A stretch of DNA of 16,234 nucleotides, taken from positions 4,827,215-4,843,448 of the forward strand of contig CP070758.1 in assembly GCA_020348925.1 (NCBI GenBank), in the 5' to 3' direction. Below the pieces are notes generated by a model. It was not told where the DNA came from, made no database searches, and worked only from the letters and a program-made list of their open reading frames with translations. Each line of letters starts with the position of its first letter. The first letter of the stretch is position 1. Below, piece by piece: positions 14,257 to 16,234 of this stretch. The translations under genes and the position numbers were made by a program. Source of the stretch: Gemmatimonadota bacterium. GTDB lineage: Bacteria; JBHIER01; G020348925.

Positions 14257-16234
14257 TCAACACCATGCGCTTTGTCGCAATAAAATCGCCCGCGGTCATG
14301 CGGTAGAAATAAATGCCGCTTGTTACCTTATCAGAATTCCAAGATGCTCTGTAATACCCTGATTCCTTCTTGGTATTCACCAACTCTGTCACCTTTTGGC
14401 CGAGTATGTTGAATACTTCCAATCTCACTATCGAGGCTTCTGGTAATGCATACTCAATCGTCGTCACCGGATTAAACGGATTCGGATAATTCTGAGCCAG
14501 GCTGTACTCTGTTGGTATGGGTACTACCTTGACCACCGAACTCAATACTTTATCCTCGTCAATCCGAGCGACAACATCGAGCCTGCCAGGCACCAATCGT
14601 TCAAATATAATGGTGATCATACCCAGCTCAGTTTCGCTGGCGGCTGCCACATGCAGACCTTCACCATCCTCAGCCCACTCCACAAGACCTTCAACCAAGA
14701 CATCGGTAATTTTCAAATCAGCACCGGAGATCACCATGTCCACTGCTCTGGCCGAACCAACATTCACCTGCAAGGTCTTATCAACTACTTCAGCATCAAG
14801 CTCACCGACCGCCACCTTGGCCGGCGAACCTGGCCAGTTCTGGCTCACATCACCGGTGATCACAGCCTCCCAGCACAAATCGACATCCTCAACGAAGGAC
14901 GGGAAGCAGACGCACGGATCTTTGAATCCTGTTATGTCGCAGTTCAGGTCGGATTCGAAAATCCAGTCTCCGATGAAATGCGAGGGAATAAGATCGCTAC
15001 CTATGTGGCCCGTCACCACCCACTTCAGAATGGCCGAGGCATCAAAAGCCGAGATAGTCCAGTTTGCTGTCACATCACGGGCCAGGGAGTCGTTGTGGCT
15101 CAGGATTTGTGAGCCACAGATCATTCGCAGGATCATGGTCGCATCGTATGATGTGACAATTTGATCCTGGACCGTCAGGGTGTTCTCCATTTCCGGCCAG
15201 ACGCACAATCCCGCGCACTCATCCAGTGGCGTGATACCAAAGGCACCTGTCTCATCCGTCAGTATCTCAAAGGTACCTTCATCACATATCCCACCTTTGA
15301 AAATGCTCACACCAGGGACTGGCAGGTACGGTGGATCACTGTAGTATACCTTCCCCGTTATCGAAAACTCCCGGAAATACAGCCACGTCGTGTCGATCCA
15401 GCAGGCCATGGGATCCCCCTCGTTGAACTTCACGTAATCGACAGACAGAGCAGCACTGTCTTCGGAAGTCACCCCAGCATTGACTTGAAATCCCACATAC
15501 AGGAAGTCGTACCACGTACAGATAGGATCGCACTGGGGCAGGGGATAATTCCCGGCTAGGGCCACATATATCTTCCCGTTCTCCTCGTCTAAATTATGGA
15601 TCAGGGCTCCCCAATGCTCGGTCATTAACCCTTCGTTACCCACCTCACCCACGGTCAGCAGATCCGTATCGTAATCGAGCTCAAAATAGGCGGAGACGAC
15701 GTCCAGATCGGCTAAACAATCATAATCCGGATGGACGCGCACGGGTATCTCTATCCATCCACAGGCATACCCGGTCGTATCCGGCCAGGAGACCAATAGC
15801 TCGCAATCGTCCACGACGATAACTGTGGTCAGGGTGTCCATGAGCGAATCGGGCATGGTGCTCTTGACAAAGAGGCTGCAGGCCAGGGTATCGCATGCTC
15901 CCATCTTCGGTGGAGTCCAGCACCACTCCAGACTGACCGAGCCGCGGCCATAGGCCGTATCCGGCTCAGCTCCGTCGCAGGGATACGGATCGAGGATGTT
16001 CCACAGGATCAGGCTGTCGTTATCCGGATCGAAAGCCTCGAAGGTCAGACAGATCTGTTCCGTTTCGCCCACGTACAGGGTATCGGCTACGGAGGTCACA
16101 ATCTCCGGCTCCCGGTTGACCATGAAGAAGCCGTTTTCGGTCTCTGACATGGGCCGGCCCTCGTTGAACAAGAACTTGGAAAAACGGATTGAGGTAGTGT
16201 CCCCGGGCATTGTCCCATATATATCGTCTCTCAC
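14249..16234 (-). CDS. Exported cohesin/dockerin surface protein with T9SS-type sorting domain (5' end cut)
   Basis: The frame is open to the window edge, so the visible 661 residues lack the N-terminus; the GTG at the edge is not a supported start. Visible parts in order: the end of a cohesin-like domain (~1-30, with an FNEGRP strand end); an Ig/cadherin-like domain (~41-143); a full cohesin-like domain (~148-288, whose end KFNEGDP repeats the first); a CarboxypepD_reg/CnaB-like domain (~290-350, beginning SITGKV); a dockerin-like pair (~353-412, TSYDATMILR and SAFDASAILKWV, calcium loops degenerate); a linker with GDWIFES and GDVSQNWPG; a further beta domain (~480-570); and the sorting tail (~576-661). 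This arrangement is typical of large surface proteins of Zixibacteria-like genomes. No enzyme motif is seen. It is markedly GC-rich (a hand count at 15901-15960 gives 63%) compared with the left half of the window. Confidence 0.85.
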   Translation of the reverse strand: MRDDIYGTMPGDTTSIRFSKFLFNEGRPMSETENGFFMVNREPEIVTSVADTLYVGETEQICLTFEAFDPDNDSLILWNILDPYPCDGAEPDTAYGRGSVSLEWCWTPPKMGACDTLACSLFVKSTMPDSLMDTLTTVIVVDDCELLVSWPDTTGYACGWIEIPVRVHPDYDCLADLDVVSAYFELDYDTDLLTVGEVGNEGLMTEHWGALIHNLDEENGKIYVALAGNYPLPQCDPICTWYDFLYVGFQVNAGVTSEDSAALSVDYVKFNEGDPMACWIDTTWLYFREFSITGKVYYSDPPYLPVPGVSIFKGGICDEGTFEILTDETGAFGITPLDECAGLCVWPEMENTLTVQDQIVTSYDATMILRMICGSQILSHNDSLARDVTANWTISAFDASAILKWVVTGHIGSDLIPSHFIGDWIFESDLNCDITGFKDPCVCFPSFVEDVDLCWEAVITGDVSQNWPGSPAKVAVGELDAEVVDKTLQVNVGSARAVDMVISGADLKITDVLVEGLVEWAEDGEGLHVAAASETELGMITIIFERLVPGRLDVVARIDEDKVLSSVVKVVPIPTEYSLAQNYPNPFNPVTTIEYALPEASIVRLEVFNILGQKVTELVNTKKESGYYRASWNSDKVTSGIYFYRMTAGDFIATKRMVLMK

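Noticed and set aside
14517-15559. Plus-strand open frames of 132-215 codons
   Set aside because: They lie opposite the GC-rich cohesin/dockerin gene, whose frame has clear domains; low-complexity Ser/Thr content marks them as shadows.
1-16234. CRISPR array, tRNA or rRNA gene
   Set aside because: No regularly spaced direct repeats, cloverleaf or rRNA-like sequence was seen on either strand.

Overview
The window (16,234 bp) looks like chromosomal DNA of an uncultured, Gram-negative, non-Proteobacterial lineage of the wider FCB group (Zixibacteria, Marinimicrobia, KSB1 and similar phyla). Three of the exported proteins end in the same ~90-residue domain (YPNPFN ... YNILGQ ... SGxYFY ... TKxMxLxK), which is the type IX/Por-like C-terminal sorting domain common in those phyla. 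They also carry cohesin- and dockerin-like modules typical of their large surface proteins. The exact phylum cannot be fixed from this sequence. Base composition is strongly mosaic: roughly one third GC in much of the left end and above 60% in samples at the right end.

Layout from left to right. (1) 128-1788 (+): two AT-rich genes in tandem, a three-helix membrane protein and a helical protein with a HEPN-like R-x4-H motif and an SH3-like tail. (2) 1789-2519: a long non-coding region with a near-consensus sigma70-type promoter (2052-2080), then about 240 nt of back-to-back stem-loops ending in an intrinsic terminator only 50 nt before the next start codon. Three of the hairpins show almost the same nine-base loop (TYAYGGCTG). 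(3) 2520-6125 (+): a 1201-residue exported serine hydrolase of the beta-lactamase/PBP4* fold with Ig, LamG, cohesin, dockerin and sorting modules; the LamG module sits inside an Ig-like domain. (4) 6126-6873: a second long non-coding region whose promoter and first ~180 nt of leader are a diverged, collinear copy of the one at 2052-2258. (5) 6874-12136 (+): a three-gene operon with a terminator at 12193-12225. It encodes a TRAP-type (DctP-family) binding protein, an 1107-residue beta-propeller/Y_Y_Y histidine kinase, and a TatT-like TRAP T-component lipoprotein. No TRAP membrane subunits are present. (6) 12585-13973 and 14249-16234 (-): two exported cohesin-type proteins with the same sorting tail, the second cut by the window edge.

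Most interesting reading. The operon at 6874-12136 looks like a TatP-TatT (TPAT) pair recruited as the periplasmic sensing front end of a two-component kinase instead of a transporter. Its leader is homologous to the structured leader of the neighbouring surface hydrolase, so the two units may share regulation through an RNA or promoter element I do not recognise. The pair at 128-1788 is a weaker candidate for a HEPN/membrane-effector module. All family assignments are from motif recognition by eye; no database search was run.
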